Shown here one piece after another: positions 1 to 8,498 of a stretch of 47,308 bases of DNA (position 1 is its first letter; every line of letters begins with the position of its first letter). This DNA is from Lachnospiraceae bacterium (GTDB lineage Bacteria > Bacillota > Clostridia > Lachnospirales > Lachnospiraceae). Where the stretch lies: contig JALERW010000105.1 of assembly GCA_022763925.1 (NCBI GenBank), positions 1-47,308 on the forward strand, given 5' to 3'. The notes below the pieces were generated by a model. The model searched no databases. It saw nothing but the letters and a program-made list of their open reading frames with translations, and had not been told where the DNA came from. A program made the position numbers and the translations under genes.

Positions 1-191
1 GGATAGCCCAGTTCCAGCAGCGTACTGCTGATCTCCTTCTCCAGCTTAATCTCCTCCAGGCGATCCATCGCCTGATTTTTTCCGAACACTGCGTGCATGG
101 CAAACATTGACGACAAAAGCAGCGCCGCCAGAATATACCAAAAGACTGTTTTTTCTTTTTCCGGGATAGTCCCCTTCCCTGATCCTTTCAT
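1..191 (-). CDS. N-terminal part of a small membrane protein (cut by the window edge)
   Basis: The frame is open from an ATG at 191 down to base 1, giving the first 63 residues. It starts MKGSGKGTIPEKEKTVFWYI, continues with one hydrophobic segment at about residues 17-33, then a charged helix rich in Lys and Glu (about 38-58) that could be a coiled coil. An AAGGAACGG sequence lies about nine bases upstream of the ATG. The layout is that of a single-pass anchored protein with an outside or periplasm-facing helical region. No family is recognised and the C-terminus is missing, so no function is offered. It is divergent from the MATE gene. Confidence 0.6.
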   Translation of the reverse strand, partial: MKGSGKGTIPEKEKTVFWYILAALLLSSMFAMHAVFGKNQAMDRLEEIKLEKEISSTLLELGY

Positions 192-478
192 AAATATACG
201 CCGTTCCTTATGCCTTACTTATCTCCCTGCTGTCCCGCCTTCACCCAAGTCTCATCTCCTGTATATTTCCTATTATATTCTTATCCCTATTCGGACACAA
301 CCATCTTTTTTATATTATAAAATTTTCTGAAAAAAGCATGAGCAAAAGCATGTCCGCCCTTCCGGCCGAAACTGCCGCTTTACAAATAAAATTGCCTGTG
401 TTATACCAATATGTGGATTTGTTCCGCTCTTTCTTTCACCCATTTTGATTTGAACACTTATAAGGAGGAATACTACCG

Positions 479-1825
479 ATGGAACCACAGAAGGCAGCCG
501 CCAATCCGATTACCGAAGGTGTCATTTGGAAGCAGCTTCTTACTTTCTTTTTTCCTATTATGATAGGAACCTTTTTTCAACAGCTGTACAATACTGCCGA
601 CGCGGTGATTGTCGGACAATATCTGGGCAAAACCGCTCTTGCCGCCACCGGTGGAACCTCTTCGGTACTTATCCATCTTCTGGTGATGTTTTTTATAAAC
701 CTGTCCTCCGGAGCTTCCGTTGTAATTTCCCAGTATTACGGCGCCCGGAAGGAAAAGGAGCTGAAGGATACCCTTCATACTGCCATTGCCCTGGCGCTGA
801 CCGGCGGTCTGATTCTTTCCGTCATCGGTGTTTCCTGTACTCCGGCCGTGCTCCGCTTTCTCCACTCGCCTGAAGATGTGCAGCCCCTGGCAGTTATCTA
901 TCTGAGGGTTTATTTTTCCGGTATGATCACCGTACTCGTTTATAACATCGGTTCCGCAATCCTGCGTGCCGTGGGCGATTCCCGAAGACCGCTTCATTTC
1001 CTGATTGTCGCCTGCTTTATCAATATCCTGCTGGACCTGCTTTTCGTCGCAGTTTTTCATTTCGGGATCGCCGGAGCCGCTGCCGCTACGGTAATCGCTC
1101 AGGGAATCAGTGCTGTCCTTGTGCTGCGAACCCTCCTGACAACCCAGGACATCTATAAACTCACATGGAAGGATATCCGTTTTCATCCGGCTCTTTTAAA
1201 ACGTATCCTGTTTATCGGATTTCCCGCAGGACTTCAGGCCTCCATGTTTAATATATCCAATATCATTATCCAGTCCACCCTGAACGGGTTCGGCACGGAT
1301 ATTGTCGCCGCCTGGACCGCCTTCAACAAGCTGGATGCCATTTTCTGGATGGGAAGCAACGCCTTCGGTGTATCTATCATGACCTTTTCGGGGCAGAACT
1401 ACGGAGCGGGGAAATTCGACCGGATCCGAAAAAGCTGCCGGATCTGCCTTGGCATGTTCGCCTCTTATTCCGCTGTTCTCTCTGTGCTTTTCGCGCTGAT
1501 CGGCGGCTATGGCCTGCTTCTTTTCACCTCGGATCCTTCCGTTCTTCATTATGGACGAATGATCATGATGACTATGACACCCTTTTATATTACCTATATA
1601 TTCGTTGAAACCTATTCCGGCGCCATCCGCGGCACCGGAAACACACTGATCCCCATGCTGATTACCTGCTTCGGCGTCTGTGTCCTCCGTGTTCTTTGGA
1701 TTTTTCTCTATATCCCGGGACACCACACTGTGCGTGCCGTCGTCAGCAGCTATCCTATCACATGGGCTTTCACATCCCTGCTGTTCATCCTATACTATTT
1801 CCGCGGAAACTGGCTAAAACATTGA
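479..1825 (+). CDS. MATE family multidrug/cation antiporter
   Basis: A 448-residue integral membrane protein with about twelve hydrophobic segments arranged as two homologous MatE halves. The first begins around the motif PIMIGTFFQQLYNTADAVIV, which is typical of the family. Members export cationic drugs or metabolites using a sodium or proton gradient. The start is set by AAGGAGG followed by eight bases and ATG. The lrgA-like gene follows after 18 bases with its own ribosome binding site, so the three genes 479-2879 are probably one transcript. The substrate cannot be read from the sequence. Length and architecture are normal for the family. Confidence 0.93.
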   Translation: MEPQKAAANPITEGVIWKQLLTFFFPIMIGTFFQQLYNTADAVIVGQYLGKTALAATGGTSSVLIHLLVMFFINLSSGASVVISQYYGARKEKELKDTLHTAIALALTGGLILSVIGVSCTPAVLRFLHSPEDVQPLAVIYLRVYFSGMITVLVYNIGSAILRAVGDSRRPLHFLIVACFINILLDLLFVAVFHFGIAGAAAATVIAQGISAVLVLRTLLTTQDIYKLTWKDIRFHPALLKRILFIGFPAGLQASMFNISNIIIQSTLNGFGTDIVAAWTAFNKLDAIFWMGSNAFGVSIMTFSGQNYGAGKFDRIRKSCRICLGMFASYSAVLSVLFALIGGYGLLLFTSDPSVLHYGRMIMMTMTPFYITYIFVETYSGAIRGTGNTLIPMLITCFGVCVLRVLWIFLYIPGHHTVRAVVSSYPITWAFTSLLFILYYFRGNWLKH

Positions 1826-1843
1826 TCATTCAGGAGGTTCCCA

Positions 1844-2209
1844 ATGAAAATCATCAAACAAATCGGTATTATTATGACCATCTGCTGGATCAGCCTGGTC
1901 ATTGAACATGTTCTACCCTTCGCTTTTCCGGCCAGCGTCATCGGTATGATTCTGCTGCTGCTCTGTCTGCTTACCGGCATTTTAAAGCTGCACCACATCC
2001 GGGAGAAATCTGATTTTCTTCTGTCCAACATGGCATTTTTCTTTATTCCGGCCGGCGTCAGCCTCATCAATTATCTGGATATACTGAAGGATAATCTGCT
2101 GCCGATTCTCGTCATCTGTGTGGTAAGCACGGTGCTGACCTTTGCAGCCGCTGCCCTTTCCATCCGGCTGACGGTATTTCTTATGAACAGGAGGAACCCT
2201 CATGAGTGA
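1844..2209 (+). CDS. lrgA: CidA/LrgA family holin-like membrane protein
   Basis: A 121-residue protein with four hydrophobic segments and the family pattern FPASVIGMILLLLCLLTGIL followed by a short charged loop and FFFIPAGVSLI. LrgA/CidA proteins act with LrgB/CidB in the membrane and are linked to murein hydrolase activity, lysis control, or export of small acids such as pyruvate or glycolate. AGGAGG lies six bases before the ATG. The gene overlaps the lrgB start by eight bases, which indicates translational coupling. LrgA and CidA cannot be told apart from sequence alone, so the symbol follows the usual name. Confidence 0.9.
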   Translation: MKIIKQIGIIMTICWISLVIEHVLPFAFPASVIGMILLLLCLLTGILKLHHIREKSDFLLSNMAFFFIPAGVSLINYLDILKDNLLPILVICVVSTVLTFAAAALSIRLTVFLMNRRNPHE

Positions 2210-2879
2210 ATTATTTACCTCTCCGTTTTTCGGTATTTCCCTGAGCATCCTTACCTTCATGGTCGGAGTAAAGCTCCAGAAAAAAACCGGGCTCACTGCC
2301 TGCAACCCTCTGCTGATTGCCATAATTCTGACCATCGCAGTCCTTCTGATCTTTAAAATCCCATATGAATCCTACAACGTAGGAGGCTCCATCATCAATA
2401 TGTTCCTGGCGCCCGCCACCGCCTGTCTGGCCGTGTCGATTTATACCAAGCTGGATATCCTGAAAAAGAACTGGCTGCCCATTGTGGTTGGCTGCACAGC
2501 AGGTTCTCTGACCTCTATGACAAGCATTTACCTGCTCTGTCGGCTTTTCCGTCTGGATGAGTCCATGACAGCCTCCCTGATTCCAAAATCGGTAACCACT
2601 CCCATCGCCATCAGTGTATCCGAGGCAAACGGAGGGATTCCCCCTGTCACGGTCGTGGCAGTCCTGATCACCGGTATTCTGGGAAGCATCCTGGCTCCGC
2701 TGCTGATCCGCATGTTCCGTATCAAAAACCCTGTAGAGGCCGGCATTGCCATCGGCTCCTGCAGCCACGCAGTCGGCACCTCCAAAGCCATTGAGATCGG
2801 AGAGGTGGAAGGAGCCATGAGCGGACTGGCAATTGGGGTCTGCGGCATCATGACCGTCATCTTTTCTCTGTTTCTGTAA
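2202..2879 (+). CDS. lrgB: LrgB/CidB family membrane protein
   Basis: A 225-residue multi-spanning protein with the highly conserved LrgB core: SLIPKSVTTPIAISVSEANG in the middle and the C-terminal GIAIGSCSHAVGTSKAIEIG. It is the partner of the upstream LrgA-like protein, and the pair is thought to form a membrane transporter or pore affecting autolysis and organic acid flux. AGGAGG plus seven bases precedes the ATG, which lies inside the last codons of lrgA. Full length and intact. No obvious hairpin terminator follows; the next gene starts about 80 bases on. Confidence 0.93.
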   Translation: MSELFTSPFFGISLSILTFMVGVKLQKKTGLTACNPLLIAIILTIAVLLIFKIPYESYNVGGSIINMFLAPATACLAVSIYTKLDILKKNWLPIVVGCTAGSLTSMTSIYLLCRLFRLDESMTASLIPKSVTTPIAISVSEANGGIPPVTVVAVLITGILGSILAPLLIRMFRIKNPVEAGIAIGSCSHAVGTSKAIEIGEVEGAMSGLAIGVCGIMTVIFSLFL

Positions 2880-2958
2880 AAATTATTGTTTGCGGGCCGG
2901 GATTTTTGATGTATACTTGTTTCAAGATCTGAAACACGTCTGAAATGGAGTGAGATTT

Positions 2959-3597
2959 ATGCATGACAGTATTAAGAATTTGAAACGATCCTACAACTGG
3001 ATCTCCCTTGGATATGTGATTCTCGGAGCAGTGTTCCTGTTCTGGCCGGAGCTTTCCCTCATGACGCTGTGTTACGCATTCGGAACACTGACTATTGTCT
3101 ATGGAATTGTTCATCTGATCACCTACTTTGTCCGGGACCGGATGATATCTGTTTTCCGCTATGATATGGTGATCGGCATTATTGCGGTAATCCTCGGTAT
3201 TCTGATCCTGATCCGCCCGCAGTACATCATCAATATCCTGCCGATCCTGCTGGGGCTTTTCATCATTTTGAGCAGTATCATGAAAATTCAGAATGCCGTA
3301 GACCTGAAGCGGGTTGGCTACCCGAAATGGTGGCTGATTCTGATCTTCGCCTTTATTTCCATTGCGTTGGGCCTGATTCTGATCTGGAATCCGTTCGCAG
3401 CAGCCGCCACCCTGATGATGTTCATCGGTGCAAGCCTCTGTATAGACGGCATCATGAGCCTGTGGAGCATGTTCTGTCTCTCCCGCAACGTGAAGAAGGT
3501 TAAGAAGGCCATGGATGAGATGGATGAATGGAACAGCATGGAACGTGTGGAAGGAGAAGTGATCTCAGAAGTAAAGGATGAGATCATCGATCGATAA
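2959..3597 (+). CDS. HdeD/DUF308 family membrane protein
   Basis: A 212-residue protein with six hydrophobic segments in three pairs, as in the HdeD/DUF308 family, including RYDMVIGIIAVILGILILIR and GLILIWNPFAAAATLMMFIG. The C-terminal 40 residues are charged and probably cytoplasmic. A GTG nine bases earlier is possible, but GGAG lies eight bases before the ATG at 2959, which favours the ATG. In E. coli HdeD is linked to acid resistance at high cell density; in clostridia the role is unknown. It ends against a strong hairpin shared with the convergent gene. Confidence 0.87.
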   Translation: MHDSIKNLKRSYNWISLGYVILGAVFLFWPELSLMTLCYAFGTLTIVYGIVHLITYFVRDRMISVFRYDMVIGIIAVILGILILIRPQYIINILPILLGLFIILSSIMKIQNAVDLKRVGYPKWWLILIFAFISIALGLILIWNPFAAAATLMMFIGASLCIDGIMSLWSMFCLSRNVKKVKKAMDEMDEWNSMERVEGEVISEVKDEIIDR

Positions 3598-3599
3598 AG

Positions 3600-3653
3600 A
3601 AAGGGGAGCATATCAGGAAAAAGGACAGTCCCGTTTCCTGATATGCTCCCTTT
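3600..3653. terminator. bidirectional terminator between convergent genes
   Basis: A 20-base perfect stem (AAAGGGGAGCATATCAGGAA and its complement at 3634-3653) closes a 13-base loop. It lies just after the stop of the HdeD-like gene and just before the stop of the convergent nuclease gene, and it has A and T tracts at its ends, so it can serve both strands. Confidence 0.85.
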
Positions 3654-3656
3654 CAC

Positions 3657-4451
3657 TCATTTTAAATACTTCTGTATTTTTCTCTGGACCTGCTTCAGAT
3701 TCAATGGATATTTCTTTGTTTCATAGGTCAGAATCAGGTTTTCTCCAGGGTAAATTCCATGCTGCTCATACATATCTATTTTTTTAACAGCCATTTCCGC
3801 ATAGCCGGAATCATCCATCCGGCCCAAATGTTCCCAATAAACCTCCTTTCGGTTCTTAATATTCAAGATTGTAAAGTCGGGATATACAACTCCCCAGCCT
3901 TTCAAATCCATTGGATACTCATAATGATACGGAATACCTTCCATTGCCAGCTGGTCAGCTATCATCACCTCTGATTTGGATCGGACTCTTTCATTCTTTC
4001 CTGTGTAATGGATCGGGGAATCTTCCCAGAAGCTTTTCCCCTGATATACCACCTCCTGCCAGTCCTTAACATATTGTGATTCCGGCTTCAGAAGAGGATG
4101 CACCAATTCTTTGCGGGCTTTATGCAGCTTCTCATATATGTCCTCCGCACAGGTCTCCGGAAGTGCGTCAAGATATTTCTGTATCGCTTTTAACTCCTTC
4201 CCGACCGCTTTTAACACTTTTTCATCATAGTCTTTTTGTGCCAGCGCTTGTGCAATATGCCTGTCTTTTTTCCCAAGATATCTCCCGCTGAAATCTTTCG
4301 GGTCATTTCTCAGAAAATACTGCATCCGGTTTCCATGGCTGCAGACCCGAAGCGTCCCTTCCGGCGCAGATGCAAGAGAAATCTCCTTTTCTTTTTTTAT
4401 TTTCATCAATTGTTCTTCTCTCGCTTCCAGCAGGTGTCTGATATTTTCCAT
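3657..4451 (-). CDS. PD-(D/E)XK nuclease-like protein of unknown role
   Basis: 264 residues. The first 120 residues are helical and charged with no recognised domain. The C-terminal half carries a pattern resembling the restriction-endonuclease fold: Glu161 in RSKSEVMIADQL, Asp192 in VVYPDFTILN, and Glu207 in VYWEHLGRMDD, followed by a helix with Lys residues and NLILTYET. This E...PDF...WEHLG order matches endonuclease-like proteins often annotated only as hypothetical in clostridia; the usual E-x-K lysine is not in its standard place. The start is ATG with AAGGAG seven bases upstream and an in-frame TAA directly before it. That ribosome binding site is part of an 18-bp tandem repeat. Nuclease function is inferred from the motif only. 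Confidence 0.75.
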   Translation of the reverse strand: MENIRHLLEAREEQLMKIKKEKEISLASAPEGTLRVCSHGNRMQYFLRNDPKDFSGRYLGKKDRHIAQALAQKDYDEKVLKAVGKELKAIQKYLDALPETCAEDIYEKLHKARKELVHPLLKPESQYVKDWQEVVYQGKSFWEDSPIHYTGKNERVRSKSEVMIADQLAMEGIPYHYEYPMDLKGWGVVYPDFTILNIKNRKEVYWEHLGRMDDSGYAEMAVKKIDMYEQHGIYPGENLILTYETKKYPLNLKQVQRKIQKYLK

Positions 4452-4458
4452 TTATAAT

Positions 4459-4558
4459 CTCCTTATAGACCTCAGACTCTTTATAGCCCTCAGGCTCCTT
4501 ATAGTCCTCGGGCTCCTGAAATTTCTCAGGCTCTTTATAGTACTCGGGCTCCTGAATG
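4459..4558 (-). repeat. 18-bp degenerate tandem repeat, about 5.5 units
   Basis: Units start at 4469, 4487, 4505, 4523 and 4541, with a partial unit at 4459-4468. A typical minus-strand unit reads CTATAAGGAGCCTGAGGG. The partial unit supplies the ribosome binding site of the nuclease gene. Two units carry a perfect AAGGAG, others AAAGAG or CAGGAG. The 18-base period equals six codons, and one minus-strand frame reads a (Y/F)(K/Q)EPEx repeat, but that frame differs from the gene's frame and has no start codon. Confidence 0.85.
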
Positions 4559-4765
4559 TTCTGGTTTTGGGGTTTTGAGTGAATATAGATGCTGAAAATC
4601 AGTTTATTTTGAATGATACTTCAGCTAGATATGATAATTTAAGATTATATAGAAGCTTTACACCAATATTTCATGCCTAAAAAGCAGCTATATCGCGCTA
4701 TTTACAAGCATCTAGCGCACAAATCCGATTCTGTGCACAAGCCCGACGAGTACCAGCACATGCCC

Positions 4766-4807
4766 CGGCTGACGCTGGCACATCCCCCGGCTGGCGCTGG
4801 CACGTCC
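4766..4807. repeat. 20-base direct repeat, period 22
   Basis: CGGCTGACGCTGGCACATCC at 4766-4785 and CGGCTGGCGCTGGCACGTCC at 4788-4807 differ at two positions. They lie in a gene-free stretch with higher GC than its surroundings. No function is visible. Confidence 0.75.
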
Positions 4808-4859
4808 AAGGCACCCCCGATACCTTTATTATACGCAGGCCCTGGATTTTCCCAATATC

Positions 4860-4895
4860 AAAAATGCACAAACCGGCAAAACACCGATTTGTGCA
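4860..4895 (-). terminator. terminator of the pyruvate carboxylase gene
   Basis: On the minus strand, 37 bases after the pyc stop, TGCACAAATCGG pairs with CCGGTTTGTGCA (one mismatch) around a seven-base loop, and a short T run (ATTTTTGA) follows. This is the form of an intrinsic terminator. Confidence 0.7.
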
Positions 4896-4932
4896 CTATA
4901 AATAGCTTCGTTACAGCCATCGAACAAATGTC

Positions 4933-7900
4933 TTATTCTCCGATAACAAAGCTGATCAGCAGATCCTCCGCATTGACGCGGTCACCCTGCTTCACATACA
5001 GCTTATCCACAACGCCGTCCACCTTGGAAACAACCGTAGTCTCCATCTTCATGGCCTCGACGATCATGAGCGGCATATTTACGGTTACCGGATCGCCTTC
5101 CTTTACAAGTACCTGCTCTACGGTACCCGGAATCGTGGAGCCCAGATGGCACGGATTGGACTTGTCGGCCTTCAGGCGGCGGTCAGATTTCACTTCCTGA
5201 TGCTTATCCAGGATCTGCACATCACGCATGGAACCGTTTACCTCAAAGGTCAGTGTCCGGTAGCCTTCCTCGTTAGGCTCGGATTTCTCCAGGAACTTTA
5301 TGATCAGCTCCTTGCCTTCACCGATGGAAAGGGTTGTTTCCTCTCCCTTTCTCAGGCCGTAGAAATATACATGGCTCTCCAGACGGGTTACATCATTGTA
5401 CATCTCAAAATGCTCACAGTAATCCTCATATACCTTCGGGTACAGCGCATAGCTGATGGCTTTCTGCTCCATGGCCTTCTCGTCAAAGGCGGAGAGATCG
5501 AATTTCTCCTTCAGGTAGGTCTTCACACCTTCCAGATCCACCGGAGGAAGCAGGCTGCCCGGCCGAACCGTGATAGGCTCCTGCCCCTTGAGCACGATCT
5601 TCTGAAGCTCCTTCGGGAAGCCGCCGTCCGGCTGTCCCATCATACCCTTAAAGTACTCCACAACGGAATCCGGATAAGACAGATCCTTTCCTTCAGTCAG
5701 GATATTGTCCTTATTCAGCCCGTTCTTCAGCATGAAGATCGCCAGATCACCCACCGCCTTGGAGGACGGGGTTACCTTTACGATATTTCCCAGGAGGTCG
5801 TTAGCCTCCTTGTACAGCTGCTTGATCTCCTCGAAGCTGTCCGCAGCCCCCATCTCTGTCACCTGGGCAAGCAGGTTGGAGTACTGTCCGCCGGGAATCT
5901 CATATTTGTAAATCTCGGAATTGGGAGAATCCATCTCACTCTCAAAGGTCTTATAAAGTTTGCGGACTCTTGCATAGTAATGAGTCAGCTCGTTAAGCTC
6001 CTCAAAGTCCAGTCCGGTATCACGCTCGGTTCCCCGCAGCGCTTCCACAATGGTATTCATGGACGGCTGGCTGGTCAGAGAGCTCATGGACTCGATCGCC
6101 AGATCGACGATGTCCACGCCTGCCTCCGCGGCCATCAGCACCGTGCTGACACCTGCTCCGGTGGTATCATGGGTATGCAAATGTACCGGAATCTTCAGTT
6201 CGGACTTGAGAGCGCTCACCAGCTCTTTCGCCGCATAGGGCTTCAAAAGTCCGGCCATATCCTTGATAGCGAGAATGTGACAGCCCAAAGACTCCAGCTC
6301 CTTCGCTTTCTTCACATAATAATCCAGTGTATACTTGGTTTCCTTCGGACTTAACATATCACCGGTATAGCAGATGGAGCCTTCCACCATCTTTCCGGTC
6401 TTCAGTGCCTCCTCGATGGGCATTTTCATGTTCTCCACCCAGTTCAGGCTGTCGAAAATACGGAAGACATCCACACCTTCCTGGCCGGAAATACGGATAA
6501 ATTCCTTTACCACGTTATCCGGATAGTTGCTGTAGCCCACCGCATTGGATGCGCGCAGCAGCATCTGGATCAGTGTATTGGGCATACGCTCGCTTAAGAT
6601 ACGCAGCCTCTGCCACGGAGATTCCTTCAGGAAACGGTAAGCGGTATCATAGGTCGCTCCGCCCCATGCCTCCACCGAAAAGGCATTCTGCATGAACACG
6701 TTGGTGGCCCTCGCCGCACCTACGATATCCTTGGTACGCATACGGGTAGCCATCAGAGACTGCTGGGCATCACGCATGGTGGTATCGGTCACATACAGGC
6801 GCTTTTCCTTCAGAATCTTCTGGGCAAAGCCCTCTGCACCCAGCTTTTTAAACTCATCCTTGGAGCCGTAAACCGGCTTCGTCTCATCATAAACCGGAAC
6901 CACACGGTTTTCAAAGAACGGCTTTTCCTTGTTGCCATTCACGTTTACGATCTTATTTCCGATAAATTCGATGACCTTTGTTGCACGATCCTGACTCTTC
7001 TGCAGGTCAAACAACTCCGGCGTCTCCTCGATAAAGGTCGTATAGCACTTTCCGGCAGCAAAGAGCGGATGATTGAGCACATTCACCAGGAACGGGATAT
7101 TCGTCTTGATTCCGCGGATACGCATCTCCTTTAATGCACGCAGAGATTTGCGCACAGCTCCCTCGAAGGTTCGGTCATGGGAGATCAGCTTTACCAGAAG
7201 GCTGTCATAATAGGGCAGGACCTCCGCACCGGTGTAGGCATTTCCTCCGTCCAGACGCATACCATTTCCGGAGCCGGAGCGGTATACACTGATTTTTCCG
7301 GTATCCGGCAGGAAATTATTGGCCGGATCCTCGGTGGTGACTCGGGTCTGAATCGAATATCCGGACACCTGAATATCATCCTGAGACTTGATATTGATCT
7401 CCTTGGAATCCAGCGCATAGCCCTCTGCAATCAGCACCTGTGCCTGCACAATATCAATACCGGTAACCGCTTCCGTTACCGTATGCTCCACCTGAATTCT
7501 GGGATTCATCTCAATGAAATACGGATGGTTGTCTGCGTCCACCAGGAACTCCAGCGTTCCAGCACTGCGGTACCCAACCTGCTTTGACAATTTTACCGCA
7601 CTGTCCAGAATGATCTTTCTCGTTTCCATCGGAACCGAAAATGCAGGTGCATACTCCACTACCTTCTGATGACGTCTCTGCACGGAACAGTCACGATCAT
7701 ACAGATGCACCACATTGCCATACATATCTGCCAGAACCTGTACCTCGATATGCTTGGGGCTTCTTAAATATTTCTCAATGAAAATCTTATCATCTCCGAA
7801 GGCCTTCTTGGACTCGTCTCTGGCCTCCTTGAATTCCTTTTCAATATCTGCCTCGGCATTCACAATACGCATACCCCGGCCGCCGCCGCCGTTGGACGCC

Positions 7901-8397
7901 TTGAGCATAATGGGATATCCGACCATAGAAGCCACCTTCTTCGCCTCTTCCACGGTCTTCACCGCATGATCCACACCGGGAATAATGGGAACCCCCGCTG
8001 CAATGGCCATCTGCTTGGAGGAAATCTTATCGCCCATGGCATTCATGATCTCTTTGGTTGGTCCGATAAAGGCGATTCCGTTTTTCTCACAGGCTGCAAC
8101 AAAGTTCGGGTTCTCAGACAAGAAGCCATAGCCCGGATGAATGGCATCTACATTTCTATGCTTTGCGATCTTGATGATCTCATCAATATCCAGATAAGCG
8201 TCAATGGGACCCTTCTGGGGATTAAGCTCATAGGATTCGTCCGCTTTCGTACGGAACAGCGCATATTTATCTTCTTTGGAATAAACTCCCACGGTTGTGA
8301 TTCCAAGTTCATTTAACGCGCGGAAGATTCGAATGGCAATCTCGCCCCGGTTGGCAACCATGACCTTCTTAAACTTCCGGATCTGTCTTTCTTGCAT
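4933..8397 (-). CDS. pyc: pyruvate carboxylase, single-chain biotin enzyme
   Basis: 1154 residues, full length for the single-chain enzyme that makes oxaloacetate from pyruvate, bicarbonate and ATP. The N-terminal biotin carboxylase (about 1-460) begins KVMVANRGEIAIRIFRA and has the glycine-rich ATP loop KASNGGGGRGMR and the EMNPRIQVEHTVTE signature. The carboxyltransferase (about 530-820) carries VTDTTMRDAQQSL and HLHTHDTTGAG. The C-terminal biotinyl domain has VEAMKMETTV with the biotin lysine at about 1117. It lies beside the LysR regulator and opposite the pyruvate:ferredoxin oxidoreductase, so this region collects the two main fates of pyruvate. An own terminator follows. Confidence 0.98.
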   Translation of the reverse strand: MQERQIRKFKKVMVANRGEIAIRIFRALNELGITTVGVYSKEDKYALFRTKADESYELNPQKGPIDAYLDIDEIIKIAKHRNVDAIHPGYGFLSENPNFVAACEKNGIAFIGPTKEIMNAMGDKISSKQMAIAAGVPIIPGVDHAVKTVEEAKKVASMVGYPIMLKASNGGGGRGMRIVNAEADIEKEFKEARDESKKAFGDDKIFIEKYLRSPKHIEVQVLADMYGNVVHLYDRDCSVQRRHQKVVEYAPAFSVPMETRKIILDSAVKLSKQVGYRSAGTLEFLVDADNHPYFIEMNPRIQVEHTVTEAVTGIDIVQAQVLIAEGYALDSKEINIKSQDDIQVSGYSIQTRVTTEDPANNFLPDTGKISVYRSGSGNGMRLDGGNAYTGAEVLPYYDSLLVKLISHDRTFEGAVRKSLRALKEMRIRGIKTNIPFLVNVLNHPLFAAGKCYTTFIEETPELFDLQKSQDRATKVIEFIGNKIVNVNGNKEKPFFENRVVPVYDETKPVYGSKDEFKKLGAEGFAQKILKEKRLYVTDTTMRDAQQSLMATRMRTKDIVGAARATNVFMQNAFSVEAWGGATYDTAYRFLKESPWQRLRILSERMPNTLIQMLLRASNAVGYSNYPDNVVKEFIRISGQEGVDVFRIFDSLNWVENMKMPIEEALKTGKMVEGSICYTGDMLSPKETKYTLDYYVKKAKELESLGCHILAIKDMAGLLKPYAAKELVSALKSELKIPVHLHTHDTTGAGVSTVLMAAEAGVDIVDLAIESMSSLTSQPSMNTIVEALRGTERDTGLDFEELNELTHYYARVRKLYKTFESEMDSPNSEIYKYEIPGGQYSNLLAQVTEMGAADSFEEIKQLYKEANDLLGNIVKVTPSSKAVGDLAIFMLKNGLNKDNILTEGKDLSYPDSVVEYFKGMMGQPDGGFPKELQKIVLKGQEPITVRPGSLLPPVDLEGVKTYLKEKFDLSAFDEKAMEQKAISYALYPKVYEDYCEHFEMYNDVTRLESHVYFYGLRKGEETTLSIGEGKELIIKFLEKSEPNEEGYRTLTFEVNGSMRDVQILDKHQEVKSDRRLKADKSNPCHLGSTIPGTVEQVLVKEGDPVTVNMPLMIVEAMKMETTVVSKVDGVVDKLYVKQGDRVNAEDLLISFVIGE

Positions 8398-8498
8398 AAT
8401 AACTCTCCTCCCTTTTCCCGGTTTTCACTGTTTGACTATTCTATCACAGTTTTTTTGCAAAAACTATTGCTTTATTTTCCCGAATCCGTGAATTAAAT

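Larger units (their letters stand above)
4559..4932. other. gene-free stretch between nuclease leader and pyc
   Basis: No supported gene. It holds two 20-base near-copies (see 4766-4807), a hairpin that probably terminates pyc (4865-4895), and a sequence at about 4717-4738 (GCACAAATCCGATTCTGTGC) that resembles that hairpin's arm with small changes. The rest is unremarkable AT-rich spacer. Confidence 0.6.

Noticed and set aside
4459-4558. CRISPR array
   Set aside because: The units are contiguous 18-mers with no unique spacers and no cas genes in the window.
4673-5200. Plus-strand open frame of 175 codons entering the end of pyc
   Set aside because: It has no ribosome binding site, overlaps the pyc coding end antisense and runs through repeats and a hairpin.
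5146-6354. Long plus-strand open frame of 402 codons
   Set aside because: It lies entirely antisense to pyc, whose frame carries all catalytic motifs; the plus frame shows no domain and arises from codon bias on the other strand.
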